Shown: positions 9,632-22,600 of the stretch, piece by piece | How positions within the stretch are numbered: the stretch's first letter is position 1 | Layout: each line of letters begins with the position of its first letter | Assembly (NCBI GenBank): GCA_950106755.1 | Contig: OX467084.1 | Coordinates: 5,208,001 to 5,272,000, forward strand | Direction of reading: 5' to 3' | Source: Climacium dendroides | Lineage: Eukaryota; Streptophyta; Bryopsida; Hypnales; Climaciaceae | DNA: 64,000 nt | Position numbers and translations under genes: made by a program | Notes under the pieces: model-generated | Seen by the model: only the letters and a program-made list of their open reading frames with translations | Databases searched by the model: none | What the model was told of the DNA's origin: nothing

Positions 9632-12600
9632 ATGAAGATCTCCGTCAAGACGCTCAAAGGGAACCACTTCGATCTGCAAGTGGCGGAGGACGAGCTGGTA
9701 CGCGCTCTTGCTTCGCCATCCTGGCCCTCTGCTTCTCTGTTTGGTCGTTGTTGCGTCCGTTGTCGCAGCTAGTTGGATAGTTCTTTCGATTGAGGGGATC
9801 GATAGGTGCTGTGGTCGGTGGTACGGAGTTGGGCTTTGCGGTTTCGGGTTTCGGGTTTCGGGTTGTTGTGTTTCTTTTTTTTGTCTTCGTTTTCGGGTAC
9901 TTGGATGTGTTTAGGGTATGATACTGCAGCCTGTGTTTTCTACTGCATTTGGTTCTGGAATTACTCGCTCGAAGAGAGAGTTGATTGATATCTTTCGCTG
10001 TTCTGGGTTCGCAGATGGATGGAGGTTTCATCCTTCTCCTCTTTGTGAAGTCTTTCCTAAGATGTGCCTCTTTAGGGTTGTCTGCAGGGTTCCCTTTTTT
10101 TCTGTTTCTTTTGGAACGCTGGTCCTCAATCAATTGCGTATTTATGGTTGGTTAGTATTACAAAGATATGTTCATGCACCAATGAACTAGTTCTGACGAT
10201 GTTGTTATCGACTCTAATCGTGACGGAATCAGAGTTCCAGAATTTCTCCTTGGACATGGCACTCTTCCAGTGTGACCTAATTGGTGGGATGCACGAACGC
10301 TCGTGACGGAAGATCGATTGCATTTTGAAGTGCCCTAAATGGCTAGGTTGTTTTTATTGCGTGCAGGTTAGTTCCGTGAAAGCGAAGATATCCGAGTCTC
10401 AAGGAAAGGATGCGTATCCTTGTGCCCAACAGCTTCTGATTCATCAAGGGAAAGTTCTGAAGGATGAGACGACCATGACTGATAACAAGGTGTCGGAGGG
10501 TGGATTTCTCGTCGTCATGTTGACGAAGGTAGGACTTCCTTGGTCAGCTACTGGGGTTGCTCTGTTGTGTCATAGGCTCTATGGGATCCCGTGTCGTCTT
10601 TTTCCAATATCCTTGCAATATCTTTTTGGTTTCGAGCTGTTGCGTTGGGTTTTTTAGTTCCAATTTCGAATTGTTCTTGAATCCGAAGTGTAACATCACC
10701 GCTCTGTGAACTGACTGGCCTTATTCTTTTTTTCTTTTTTAGACGAAAGCGCCCGCATCATCGTCCGGATCTGTTCAGGTAATTGAGGGGTGTCTTATTT
10801 TTTATGCTGTTTCCGGTTGGTTTATGTTCCCTGCTTGTTCAGTGCAGTGCACTAGGGTAGTGAATACTATTTACGTCCGGGTAAGCGCTTTGGTGTGTGT
10901 TGGAGAGTGATGTATTGAGAGACCAGTGTAGAGTTTTGGCGAGATCGCTATGGGTACGGGAGTCAAATCAGGTTCTCATCAGGGTTTTCGAATTTTTATG
11001 CAATTCCAAAGTGGGAGGCTGTAGACCAGAATAAGTGACAGTGGACAGCCCCATTTCAATCCAAAGATCAGTGGCCATAGACAATTAGTCAAGTGAAGTA
11101 CACCACTTGGTAATAAGTTCGGCCGAATCTACGAACAGATGAGCTGTTGTCGGCGACGGGTGTCATTAGCAGGAGCCGTGATGAGATCCCCAATGGTTTT
11201 AGTATCGTGCACCTCACTAGGTGATGACTAGCAGGAGGAGATGTCTGCTAAGTTAGATTACTATTTCTGTCGACTATTGGTTCAGTGACATATTATTGTA
11301 TAATTCAGGCTCCTCCTGCTGCTGCTCCCGCTCCGGCTCCGACTCCGGCTCCGGCTCCTCCTGCTGCCCCGGCCCCCAGCCCAGCCCCAGCACGTGCACC
11401 TGCTTCTCCAGCTCCGTAAGTACCTGAATTGGGTCCTCGAACACGGTGTTGTACATGCCGTGTGTTGATGTTGAATTGATGTGGTCGAGTTTCTGGTGGT
11501 GATGGTTACTGGCGGTTGCATCCCTTCCATCCGCGTTTTTATTGATGACAGAATAGTTGAAGTAGCTCATTGAGTGTCGGAGGGATATGGAAGTTTGTTT
11601 GTATATTTTTAACTTTATTCTTGTCCATCAGGGCTCCATCAGTGGTTGCGCCTCCCTCGCCTGCAGCTCCAGCTGCATTAGCTCCAGCGTGAGTTGACAG
11701 TGCTCTGTTTGAATTTGCTTTCGAGTCTGGATTGAGAAACTTGGCCGTGTAATAGTCTTTATTTGTCCCTGATTTTATTTCCACGGTTCGTATCTAGTTG
11801 TATTGGTGATTGAAAACATCTTTCGCTTCATTGGATATGATAGCGAACTTTGTGTTCTTCGATCGATGAATTGTGCTGCAGCTCTGTAGATGCTTCTTGT
11901 CTTGTTTTCTGTGGGTCCTGTTTTTTTTTCTCCTTTGTTATTCACCTCTGTTTGATGTGGCGGAATTTGATGTTGATGTTGAGGACTCGTGTTTTCCGTG
12001 CTCGGGATTTTTGTTATTGAGTGTATGCTTCTGTTTTGCAGAGATGAGTATGGGCAGGCCGCATCAACCCTCGTTGCAGGTTCTGCTCTTGAGTCCACTG
12101 TCCAGCAGATCATTGACATGGGTGGCGGCACGTGGGACCGGGATACTGTTCAGCGTGCATTGCGAGCTGCTTTCAACAACCCCGAGAGGGCTGTGGAGTA
12201 TCTTTATTCGGTTGGTGAACCTGTCATGACTTTCGATTTTTGAGAATTAGCAGACCTGAATCCTATCTCTGCGATTCATGATGGATAATGTCAATTGTGA
12301 GGGTTTGTTTTTGAGAGTGTCGGTCCGATGCTTTCCAAGAATTGACGTATTGTTGTGTCTGTTCTGTAGGGTATTCCCGAAGTGGCTGAAGTCCCCGCTC
12401 CTGTGGCCCGTGCTCCTCCAGCTGGAGCCCCTGCTGCTGCTGCCATCCCCGCAGTCCCTGTTCCTGCAGCTCCCGCTGCTCCACAAGGGCCAAATGCCGC
12501 ACCCTTGGACTTGTTCCCTCAGGTACAGTGGAGGCCCGCCACGAAGGGAAACATGTCCTGAATTTGATATGTTGTTAATAATGCATTGGTTTGGGGGGTT

Positions 12601-13966
12601 CTGATTCTATGCGTTCAGCCCAAGTACTTGTATGAAGAGTTCTCAGAATACGTGAGTTGTTTGCAGCATCAAGCCCGTTATGTGTCGTTTGTTTCTACTA
12701 ATCATCTTGTTGGGATACTTGCGTAGACAGTGAGCGATTTATAACATGAATTGAAATGAGTTGTTCTATTTTTCAGGGCTTACCAGGTGTAGGTGGGGCT
12801 GGTGGTGGATTAGGAGCGCTAGATTTTCTGCGAAACAACCCCCAGGTTCCCCTCTCAGCCATCGTCTTGTGGGAGTATGTGAGCCTACGTTTATAAAATA
12901 TGATCTGCCTTTCGAAGACTGTATGTGTCACGAAGGGTAGAGGTCTGATTGCTGGGGATAGTTATAATTTTTCCCAAAGGGTTCTCGAGTGTATCCTCTA
13001 ATTGCTCTCGTTTGAAACAAATGCGTGTATGGTTCCCATTTCTAGTCAATATGGTTTTCAATACCACTTGCACTAGTGGATGATAATAAATCTGCACTGA
13101 GTTCATTCCTTTTTCTATGTCTGCAGTTCCAAGCCTTGAGGACCATGGTACAAGCCAATCCTCAGATTTTGCAGGTAGGCACACCACGACTCCTTACTTT
13201 GGATCCATATTCATGTTGACTTTTACTCTTGAATTGTCAACTTCGTCAGCACTTTCGGTATTCCAGGTTGGATCGATTGTGTTCTTTCCAAGTGATCTTA
13301 GGATTCTCTTGTATCCTTTTATTGCTTTGTTCACAGTCTAAGATCCTTTGTTGGTCAATTGCGACAGCCCATGCTTCAAGAGTTGGGGAAACAAAATCCC
13401 GCCCTTCTGCGCCTGATTAATGAAAACCAGGCTGAGTTTTTGCGTCTGATCAACGAGGCTGGTCCTGAAGGTGTTGAAGGAGGGTAAGCAGTCCCCTTCC
13501 CATTTATTTTTTTATCAGCAGCATTCTATTGAATGTGTTCCCTCTATTGTTTGTGTGGCAGGCTACTGCATCGCTGTTTCTAACACAACCAATTCCGTGG
13601 ATTGAAACGCAGGGATGCTATGGGGCAGCTAGCGGGAGCGTTCCCGCAGTCTGTAAATGTGACCCCTGAAGAACGAGAATCTATTGAACGGGTACAGTTC
13701 TCTCTTTTTCAAATTATTTTTGTTGTTACCAGTGAAGTTAAGATTTGCGAAGTTCGACTCTAGTTCTTTATTGTATTTGGAAACATGATGCCCATGAATA
13801 ATCCCAGGATGTGGCCTATAATGCTGATGAACACGTGTTGCTTGGCCAGCTGGAGGCAATGGGTTTCAACCGGGCGCTTGTAATTGAGGCGTTCCTTGCG
13901 TGCGATAAGAACGAGCAACTAGCTGCCAATTATCTTTTAGAACATGCAGGTGATGAAGAGTTGTAA
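9632..13966 (+). CDS. RAD23: RAD23 ubiquitin receptor / nucleotide-excision-repair protein, 13 exons
   Basis: RAD23 carries ubiquitinated proteins to the proteasome and stabilises XPC/RAD4 in DNA repair; it acts in nucleus and cytosol. I trace 13 exons: 9632-9697, 10367-10528, 10743-10778, 11309-11415, 11632-11688, 12042-12210, 12370-12522, 12619-12651, 12777-12845, 13127-13174, 13368-13483, 13613-13691, 13808-13966. All have GT/AG introns and phases that join, giving 417 residues. Domains: ubiquitin-like 1-76 (starts [15 protein letters not shown], ends VVMLTK); Ala/Pro-rich linker; UBA1 about 158-200 ([20 protein letters not shown]); second Ala/Pro linker; XPC-binding/STI1 about 277-334 ([14 protein letters not shown]); C-terminal UBA2 about 374-412 ([20 protein letters not shown]). 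The start is the only ATG that opens the UBL fold. The upstream DNA is GC-richer than its surroundings. The odd point is exon 8, 33 nt, which is absent from the RAD23 layouts I know. Confidence 0.95.
12619..12651 (+). other. 33-nt in-frame microexon of RAD23 (possible cassette exon)
   Basis: It is bounded by GTTCAG and GTGAGT splice sites and encodes [11 protein letters not shown] between LDLFPQ and GLPGVGG. Its length is a multiple of three and both flanking introns are phase 0, so skipping it gives the usual RAD23 junction. It may be an alternatively spliced insert just before the XPC-binding domain. Confidence 0.6.
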
Positions 13967-14560
13967 CTGTAGGCAAGGGACTGAGGCCAGACTGTACATT
14001 TTGATGCGCTAATTGTTCTGTTTGTTTTGAAGATCTCGCTTCTGTGTTCATTTTCTCGTGTCCATTGTAAAAGTAGAGACGCTGAGCTGTGGTTACCTCC
14101 AATATTATGGGTTTCGAGAGATATCTTCGGCTGGTTGGACTTCTGGCTCAGTGTGTTCAGAAGGCACCTGTGAGGGTTGTGCAGTAATGTTGTTTGTTCA
14201 AATCTAGATTGATGCAAGTGTAGAAAACAGTTGAGGCAAACATGCGTACTCTATACCATTCAGTTACTTGTCGCAATCTCCACCGATACGTTGGCGTGTG
14301 AGAATTACGATTGTCCTACAAGCGAATTTTGTCTGGTCGCTCTCTGTGGACCTGCATCTGTAGTGCTTTGTGAAGACCTAATATTACTGAAAGTTTCGGT
14401 AGACCAGCACCCTCATTTAGAAGTCAGTAGTAGTCGCTGGATATTTTCTTATTGTGGCTGTCTGCGTTTGCTGCGCTGTGTCAACACTGCAATGTATCAT
14501 CTGGAAGATCTTGATGATTAGTAATGAAATAACCTGAGATTGCTGGCTATGGTTGTACAG
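13967..14560 (+). other. Probable RAD23 3' untranslated and downstream region
   Basis: The sequence after the TAA stop keeps the mixed composition of the gene for about 550 bp before turning AT-rich. An AATGAAATAA string at about 14522 could serve as a poly(A) signal. The open frame at 14231-14521 shows no known protein and is probably chance. Confidence 0.35.
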
Positions 14561-17050
14561 TATTGTATTGTATTTGGTTGGGGATCCTGGACATTGCAGC
14601 CAAACCTAAGAATCCAGCGCTGAAGTCGTTAAAATTAGTTCAAAACCAGCATTTAGCAAATTGAATAGTAGCTGGAAATTATTGCATACAAGTGTAGTGG
14701 TTGTGAAGTTGTAAATTTGTCAAAATATAGTGCTTTGTAAGGGAGGCAACGCATATCTGAAATGTGCAGGTTTCAGCAGTGGGGAAATTTTCCCATGTGC
14801 AGAAATAGAGTTTATAAGGTTTTCATAATTTTTTCAGATTTTTATTTCTTAAAACATAATTACTATGAATTTTTTTAGCTAAAGATTTTGTTCCATCTAT
14901 ACTAGTCCCTCGTATTTTAGCTAAAGATTTTGTTCCATCTATACGAGTCCCTCGTATTTCCAATCAAGGGCTGATCTTATAGCCAAAATTAATCTTATAG
15001 CTGATCTTATGTGCCGTAATTATGTCGGAAACTATGCCATAATTAATTACTATTGATCACCTCCCACATAGAATTATACCACCCTACGGTGCCAAAATGG
15101 GGTGTTGATCAAGAATGGATTGCTTCCCACAAGGAGAGAAGAATGCAACAAGAACAATATTGACCAATTGCTTTTAGTAGCTTACCATTGGGAATTCTAT
15201 TCTCTATAAGTCTATACCAATTGATTGTTCATCAACCATTAGAGGAATTGTCAGTTCCCACTAATGTTCTCAAATAGGCAAATCTATTTATAGAGATCAA
15301 AATGTTTCACTTCAAATGCTTGTGGAACCACTAATATTCTCAAATAGGCAAATCTCTTTATAGAGATCAAAATATTTCACTTCAAATGCTTGTGGAACTA
15401 CTAATGTTCTCAAATAGGCAAATCTATTTATAGAGATCAAAATGTTTCACTTCAAATGCTTGTATTAACAAGACACTAATTTATATTCTTTCAAGAGTAG
15501 GATATGGAGTTGCAGCAAATTCAACCATTGTATTAGAATTAATCTTCAAGCTCATTTTTTGTACATAGCATGTGTTCAAAGCTTAACTTCTCCCAAACAT
15601 TCAAAATAGCATACAAGATCCACCTGAACAAGACTCTTCATTAGAGGAAAAAAGAGGCATATAGAGGGTTGTTTGAGCCTCGTATCCAAGGGCGTTCCCT
15701 TGACCAATAGATGAAGTTCTCAGTTCCCATGAGTCATGGTGACTTTAGAATTGCTTGTCAATGATTGGCTATTTGAAGGTTGGGTTTGCCACACCTACAC
15801 ATTCCTGCCAGTTATTCCTTTACTACACTAAATTTTCTTCTAGTTAGTACCGTCAATTGTTGTACTTTTGTAATTGAAAACCAAGCTGGTTGACAGATGT
15901 AAGTGAGTCCAGAGATGTTCATGTTGTGATTGTTGTGCAGAGTTTGCATTGCCCGAGCATCCTCTCTAACGGCATCTCAATTTGAGGATCGAGGTTGAGT
16001 AATTGGACTCCAAAGTTATAGGAAACAATGTTACATTGTTGCATTACAACTATTGATGGGGATTGTTATGATTATGACTTTACAATGATTGAGTAGGAGT
16101 AGTAGTGGAATTGCTATTTGATAGTGCAATAGTTGCACCAAATCATTTACTTCATTGGCTGTGATTTTAGGAGCGCAAGAGCTATGAAGTGGAGTGCTCA
16201 GTCCTTGATATTGCATTTCTATTTGTATTCATCTATGTCCTTGCTCTATCAAGTAGGACCTTTCTTTGGAAGATAATGAAAAATGCAATGTGAAGTCGTT
16301 AGGTGGTGTATACCATTCACTATGGGCTTTAAGAGTGCAATGTATACTTTCTCACTACACATGACAATTGCAATTGCACAAATAGGAACATAAAGATTAA
16401 TGTCGAACTTAGATATCAGTGCATAGAGGCAATTGTCTAAGGTTCTTTCTCTTTGTTCATTGCATTGTATCCAACATCTAAAGGAGTTAGAAGTAGTATA
16501 CAATTGTTGCCTTTATGTGAGAAGAATCCTACTTTATTGTTACAAATGATTTTCAAAATCCACAACCAACCTTTGAAAGCTGAAATTTTTAGAGAAGAAA
16601 TGGAATTGTAGTCCTTTACCACAAACAAGTTAATTAATTTTATGTATGACTAGTATCTTGAGTGAGAATGAAGCCAAGATACATAGTAATTAAGAACTTA
16701 GAAGCTTGTAAGAACTTCATGGAACATTGCCAATTTGCCATGAGAAATTGAGGTCAACATTGATTTTGTCAATTTAGTTGTTTACATTATGTAAGTTCAC
16801 CCTTACAATTCGTAATGTGATGTATGAAGAAAAGTCTACTTCCCATGCATTTTAGTGATTAGGATTTAGTTTGTAAAGTTTAATAGTTTATGATTTCAAG
16901 TGCATGGAAAGGAGGAAGTTGTAGATCAACATAGGCTCAACACTTGTGAGGACATTTGCGAGTACTACTTTAGTAGTGTGTCTTTCCCTTGAATTCCCTA
17001 GAAGTCATTGGAAGCTCTGGAAGCTCTCAATTATCTCAATTTCTTACTTT
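14561..17050. other. Non-coding repeats, no gene seen
   Basis: AT-rich DNA. It includes a roughly 45-bp duplication at 14877-14961 (AGCTAAAGATTTTGTTCCAT twice) and the 70-bp tandem repeat listed separately. Short open frames on both strands look accidental. Confidence 0.5.
15258..15463. repeat. 70-bp tandem repeat, 3 units
   Basis: Units start at 15258, 15328 and 15398, each beginning C(C/T)ACTAATxTTCTCAAATAGG and ending TTCAAATGCTTGT. Divergence between units is only a few bases, so the expansion is recent relative to the surrounding decay. Confidence 0.9.
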
Positions 17051-17198
17051 CACTACTAAAAAATTTAGTTTTTCTGTTGTTTTGGTCGCATTGATCCGGT
17101 CAAAATTTGACAGAAATCTGTTGAAATCAACAGATTTCTGTCAAATTTTGACCGGATCAACGCGACCAAAACAACAGAAAACTAATTTTCTAGTAGTG
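17051..17198. mobile_element. 148-bp CACTA MITE with TTT target duplication
   Basis: It begins CACTACTAAAAAATTTAGTT and ends AACTAATTTTCTAGTAGTG, flanked by TTT on both sides. The interior is almost a perfect palindrome: GGTCAAAATTTGACAGAAAT meets its complement around a CTGTTGAAATCAACAG centre. CACTA/TAGTG ends and a 3-bp duplication are the CACTA-superfamily signature. Non-coding. Confidence 0.9.
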
Positions 17199-18924
17199 TT
17201 TGGAGAATTTTTGTATGTTTCTCACGTGTTTGTAACTATTCTATGACAAAGCTATAAGAGAGGTTTGATTTTATACAACAAGATTTTATGAGTAGGATAA
17301 GTTGTGGTGTCTACATGCCTTTCTTCAAGCAAGAAACATTGTTGTAATCCAAATGTAAGCAGTAAGTGAAGTCTACATTATTGAGCTCATCTGAATAGTG
17401 GTTGACGGAATAATTGTTGATAGGTTTGTGTACAAGACCAAACTTCACTCAAGAGGAAAAGAAGTACTATACTGGAATTCAAAGGAAATTGTCATAAAGG
17501 AAAACTACTGTAGACTCCGTAAACATGCCGTTTGTACTAGTTCCTCCCCAACAATGTCAGTTCTAGGTTCAATATCCTTTTCAATCCAACAAGTGTAGAG
17601 GTTAGCGCAAGTATTCATTGCCGTGGACCAGAATTTTAAATTGATATAACTGCAATCATGCACTGACGTTTGAGCATTTCAACATGGCTTCCAACATGAC
17701 GCTCTACAACAATGACAACATGTATAAGTTGCAAGTTCTAATTCATGAAAATTACAAGCCACTAATAGTTAGGGGACAGCCTTTCGATGAGCAACCAACA
17801 AAAATTGAATTTAGCAGTAGAAGATAGTTGGAACAAACACATTTGGATTTGTGGGTAGATAGGTTATTATACCCCATTGACCTAGTTACAAACAAGCACC
17901 CTGCATTCTCCTCCGTACATGAAATATTGGAATTTATTGGTGATGGTAACAATGGCTTCCTTGGTTACGTGAAAAATATAGAAAAATGTAGTGGGAGTAT
18001 TGTAGAGGAGGTCCAATAGCAAAAAAAAAACAATTGCATTGTTTAAACATCGTATGAATGACCTCATATAGAATTATGCAGAAGCTAAAAGAAGAGTGTA
18101 CAATGTGACTCGCAAGTACATTCACCAATCAATGATTGCTATAATGGCGCAAGTGCGTCTTCAAAATTTGTAGTAAAAATTGAAGTCTATGAGCAACGAA
18201 CATTGTTAAATGCTATAGTCACTTCATGAATGGCATGAAATAGAATTGATACAATGCAATAGTGTAGATAAAGTTGCAAAGAAAATTAATAGACTACAGT
18301 CTACAATGATAACAATGAAGAAGAGTCCATTTGGTTATAGACAATTAACAAGTATGGCCTCAACGTGACATGCACAACCTTTCTTAGCAAGGGGGCTACG
18401 GTAAGGCAACATGTTGACTGCTAAGATAATTTGTAGTGGCCAAAACTTCAAGTATAGTGCAAGAAGCGAATGCATGTGGATCAAAGAGAAATACTTATGT
18501 AATGACTTTGATGACCAAGTGAAAATTGCTGAAGTAATAGCCTCCTTGCTATCAAAAGATGAAGTGTAGATGATGATTTTGTCACTATGGTTGATCTCTG
18601 CTACAACAAAAATGACATATCAATACCTACAGAAGATTGAATAGTCAATAGGGCTACATGCAATCCTTGAAACATGTGACAACACAGGTATAATACAAAG
18701 GGGCTACAAAGCTATATTCAAAAAGTTCAAAGCAGGTGCCACTTCAGCTGCAAAGGAACTACAAGTGTCATGCCTTTTTAAGTCACACTCTATAAAAAAA
18801 TTGCGACAAAACATAAATACAAAGTTCAAAGAGCTTATGGTGACTATTATAGTTTGCACTATTCTTTTGACACTTCCATAAGCCTCAAAACCAATAAGAT
18901 GTAGAAAATTACATTGATAGACCA
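17199..18924 (+). other. Decayed, possibly once-coding region
   Basis: Several short plus-strand frames (17398-17598; 17828-18019) have protein-like composition, separated by stops that are mostly TAG or TAA. No domain is recognisable. This is probably an old transposon body. I see no intact gene. Confidence 0.3.
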
Positions 18925-19639
18925 CACTAATAGAAAAATAGTAACCACCATAATAAAAAAATTAACAAAAAACTGTTGATGTCGTATGTATCCTCGGTCA
19001 CGTTGTCTTAAACAACACCTAACAAAAAATAGTTGTCCATTTTGTTATAATGGTCAAGTCAAAAAAATAATAATATTAATTCATTTATAAATTTTCTCAA
19101 TGAATGGCTGCCATCTAGGAAGCCAAAAACCGACATAGTACAAATCACCACATAGGCCAAAAACAACACATAGATATGACTATAAATTAGACATTATAAC
19201 TTGGAGATTGGTGATAGAAGAGGGATGACTTTAGTGATAGAAGAGAAGACAAGCTCTTTATACAAATGGGGTGATAAAAAAGTTAAACAAACCAAACCAT
19301 AAGGGATATGTGAATTAAGACTAAGTGATTCACATATCTCATATGGTTTGTTTGACCTTTTATCACCCCATTTGTATAAAGAACTTGTTTTCTCCTCTCT
19401 TATGTTACCAAAGTCACCTCTCTTTTATCACCAATGAGTGAAAGGCATGTCTTTTTAACAAAAAAGTGTTAATTTTTTGTTGATTTAGATATTGTACTAT
19501 CTAAATTAACAAAAATTCAGTAACCATTTTATTAGCTCGTACCAAATCAACAAAAAATTGTTAAAACGGTCAATGTAATATCCTAGTCAATAAAAAATTG
19601 TTAAATTTTTGTTGACTTGAACACCATTTTCTAATAGTG
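18925..19639. mobile_element. 715-bp non-autonomous CACTA element with CCA target duplication
   Basis: It begins CACTAATAGAAAAATAGTAA and ends ATTTTCTAATAGTG, with CCA directly before (18922-18924) and after (19640-19642). The interior contains a long inverted repeat around 19250-19395: CTCTTTATACAAATGGGGTG pairs with CACCCCATTTGTATAAAG, and AAACAAACCAAACCATAAG with its near complement. No coding capacity. Confidence 0.9.
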
Positions 19640-19642
19640 CCA

Positions 19643-22600
19643 CAACAATTTTTTGTGACTTAAAGGCCGTACCAAGGACGATAATCAGACTATATAATAT
19701 CACTCCTGAAGGTACTTTTACTCACTCAATCTTCACTACCACCTACATGCACTTTATTCACTACATGCATCTATTGTTCTCCTCTCCACAATTCTATGTT
19801 CTTTGGCTTCTCCTTTTGTTCCCTATTTTTACAAAAGATTTTTCATTCTTCCATTCATTGTGGACACCATGTAGAAGTTCAAGGCAAGCCACTCATCTTT
19901 GTAATAAAGATGGATGAGGCATAAATTATCCACAACTACAAATTGGAGAGAATTAGCATTACATGATTAATGTATAGGGCTTTGGATGACTCCTTGGCAA
20001 CAACCTCTAATTGTTATTTTTTAGTCCAAATTGAATGCAAAATTTGGCCAATTGATTGCTTTGAAGTACCAAAAGAGAATTTCGAAATTCTACATGCTAT
20101 GTCAAACTCACTAAGATTCCTGCTGTCTTTTAAGCACAAGAGTTTGGTGAGGTTCTAAAGGTCGATGGAGTGGGAAATTCACTGTACAATGGCATCTTGT
20201 AGCTGATATGAAAATGATCAAGGCATTTTATGGCTTTATCAGTGGTCCTACTGCTATTTTTTGCTACATTTATTGCAACCAAAGTAAGAATAAGCAAATA
20301 CTATTCTCTGCCAAAGAAGCCAAAAGTGCAGCTAAAAGATAGCATTCAACTTGGAGTAGCGAACTTTTTGCAGAAGATATCCTTGTCTATCCAATGCAAG
20401 TGTTGACCTATCCTCATGGTATCCCATATTCCCTATTCCACTTGATTGTGTGCACATTTGTAACATACATGTGTTGAATTGAATATGTGAGAAACTTTTA
20501 CATCTACACTTCCAATTCCTATTGACCATAAGACAAAAGGTTACAAAAGGCAACCATAGAATATGTACAAAGAATACTATCAAGCATTGGAATGCATAGA
20601 GGTCACATTTACATTTTTGAGGACAAGAACCTATTGGGCAATAGTAACAACGTTCCTAGAAAACCATCTGTGAGTGGTGCATATGCTCGCAAACTTTTCC
20701 AACTTGTAGTCTACCAAATGGTTCTCACAAAGTTTACTAAGACCTAGTCTATGTTGAAAGGAATTTTTTGGATAATGGCTAGGCGTGGCATAGTCGCTTG
20801 GAAGTGTGGAAATCTCTAGACAAATTGCTACCCTACTTCACTAAACTAAAATTCTCTACAAAACAATGAGCAATTTTCAAGACTCTCATTGAAGACTTCA
20901 GTTGACTTTCTATCACCTATTTCAGGGAACATTTAGTTACTCACTACATTATGAGACCTCTAGACATGTGTATACTAAATTCTTGTTGTCATTTTGTATT
21001 TGAAGTATACATCAACAATAGATGAAGACTGTGTGCTGAGTATCTAAAGTATTCTTGACTGTGTTCATTGTTTGTATAACATGTTGTGGTGAAGCATGGG
21101 CCCTTCTTTATTGAGAAATATGGTTCACTATCTAGATGGTCATGTCAGGGGATGGAATATAACCACCATGCTACAAAAGTTACATATTATAGATACACTT
21201 AGTATAGAGGGTCAAAGCTCAGAGGCAATCTGCTCTTGAAAACATATGAGCACTACTATCGAAGTATTCAACACAAGTTTCATAATAAAAATGACAAGCT
21301 TGTAGAAGAAAAAAATGTGCATTTAGAGGAAGGATGAAGAGCGTGGTTATTCTATTGACAACAACAATGTTTTCAAGACCAACCTAATTCAATTTTGTAG
21401 TAATCACAATGACATTCATGCTTCTCCATTTCCTACAATGCCCTTTACATGAACAGGCCAATCCATTCACTAGTATTTGCACATGCTCGCTAATCTGTAG
21501 ACTAAGTACTATCTGCACATGCATCCCAATACATGGCGTAATGGTGTTGTTGGAATGAGTGACGTCTAGAATTAGGTACTCAATAATTATAAATGGCTCA
21601 TATTAAGGAACATTGGAAATTGACACATCCTAACAATCTACCATGCTCATGCTCTGTTATTTTGTCTAAGCAATAACCATCAAGGAGAAATTTCAAGTTG
21701 AGCATCTAATACATTGAAGAATTGAACAAGGTGCATTCACAAATTTACTCTTTGTTAGTAAGTCTTGGGAATTGACACTAAAGATTGACAAATACCTTTC
21801 CATTCATTTCCATCATTTACTTCCTCCACAAAGGAATTTGAGATGGCTTTGTCTAGAGAATATATAGCAGTCTATGTTCTTTGTAAGGGACCATGCCCAA
21901 ACATAAAACACCAAATTTAGCTAAGTGACTCATAATTCAAGAACCATAATCTAATCAATAAAGATTGGACCAAACCTTCTTGTGAGCAAGTACACGTGGT
22001 GCCTTAGCGTTGTGCCGACTTGGCTTCCTACCATGTTGTCCATCTCTAAAACTATAATGATGAGTTGAAGGCGGCTCATTTCTATATTTTAGAATGCTGG
22101 AAATGTAATGGCTTGTAATAGACTCTATGTGAAGTGCAAGACATTTCTAATCCCTGGGTCAAAACCTTTGTCAGTTTCTAATCCCTGGGTCAACCTTCTA
22201 AATCACTTGAAAACTTTGTTGGGGGAGGGGGCTGCCTAAGCGGACCTCCTCCTTGTTAGACTGCTCTAACTTTTTCCTTTCTATTGTAGTGGACAAGGAT
22301 GCCGCTTCCATATTTGTATTACTTTATATAAATTGTTGACAATGCTTCAAGATAAGTAATAAAATATAGCAGTGCAAGGAAGAAACCATGATTTACACTT
22401 TGGAAGGATACGTTTTGGACATTACGATAACCAAGTTTTCAATATTAACTTCAAAAGTGGACTTCATATGTTTCTAGTGAGGTAGTCCTCATCTTTAATC
22501 TTTTTTTAACACACTTTGAAGCACTAGGACATTTTATTGACGGCTATACTAAAACAATGTTGAGGAAAGATTTCAAGAAAAGTAGTTGTGATATTAATAC

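Noticed and set aside
9654..10133. 159-residue open frame on the minus strand
   Set aside because: It lies antisense to RAD23 exon 1 and intron 1, is Lys/Arg/Thr/Pro-rich without a domain, and is explained by the base composition of the gene on the other strand.
11274..11570. Minus-strand frames rich in Glu/Pro/Arg/Ser
   Set aside because: Shadow of the Ala/Pro-rich linker exon of RAD23.
20640..22200. A retroelement polyprotein on the plus strand
   Set aside because: Protein-like stretches exist but no protease, reverse transcriptase, integrase or DDE motif could be read, so no family is named.
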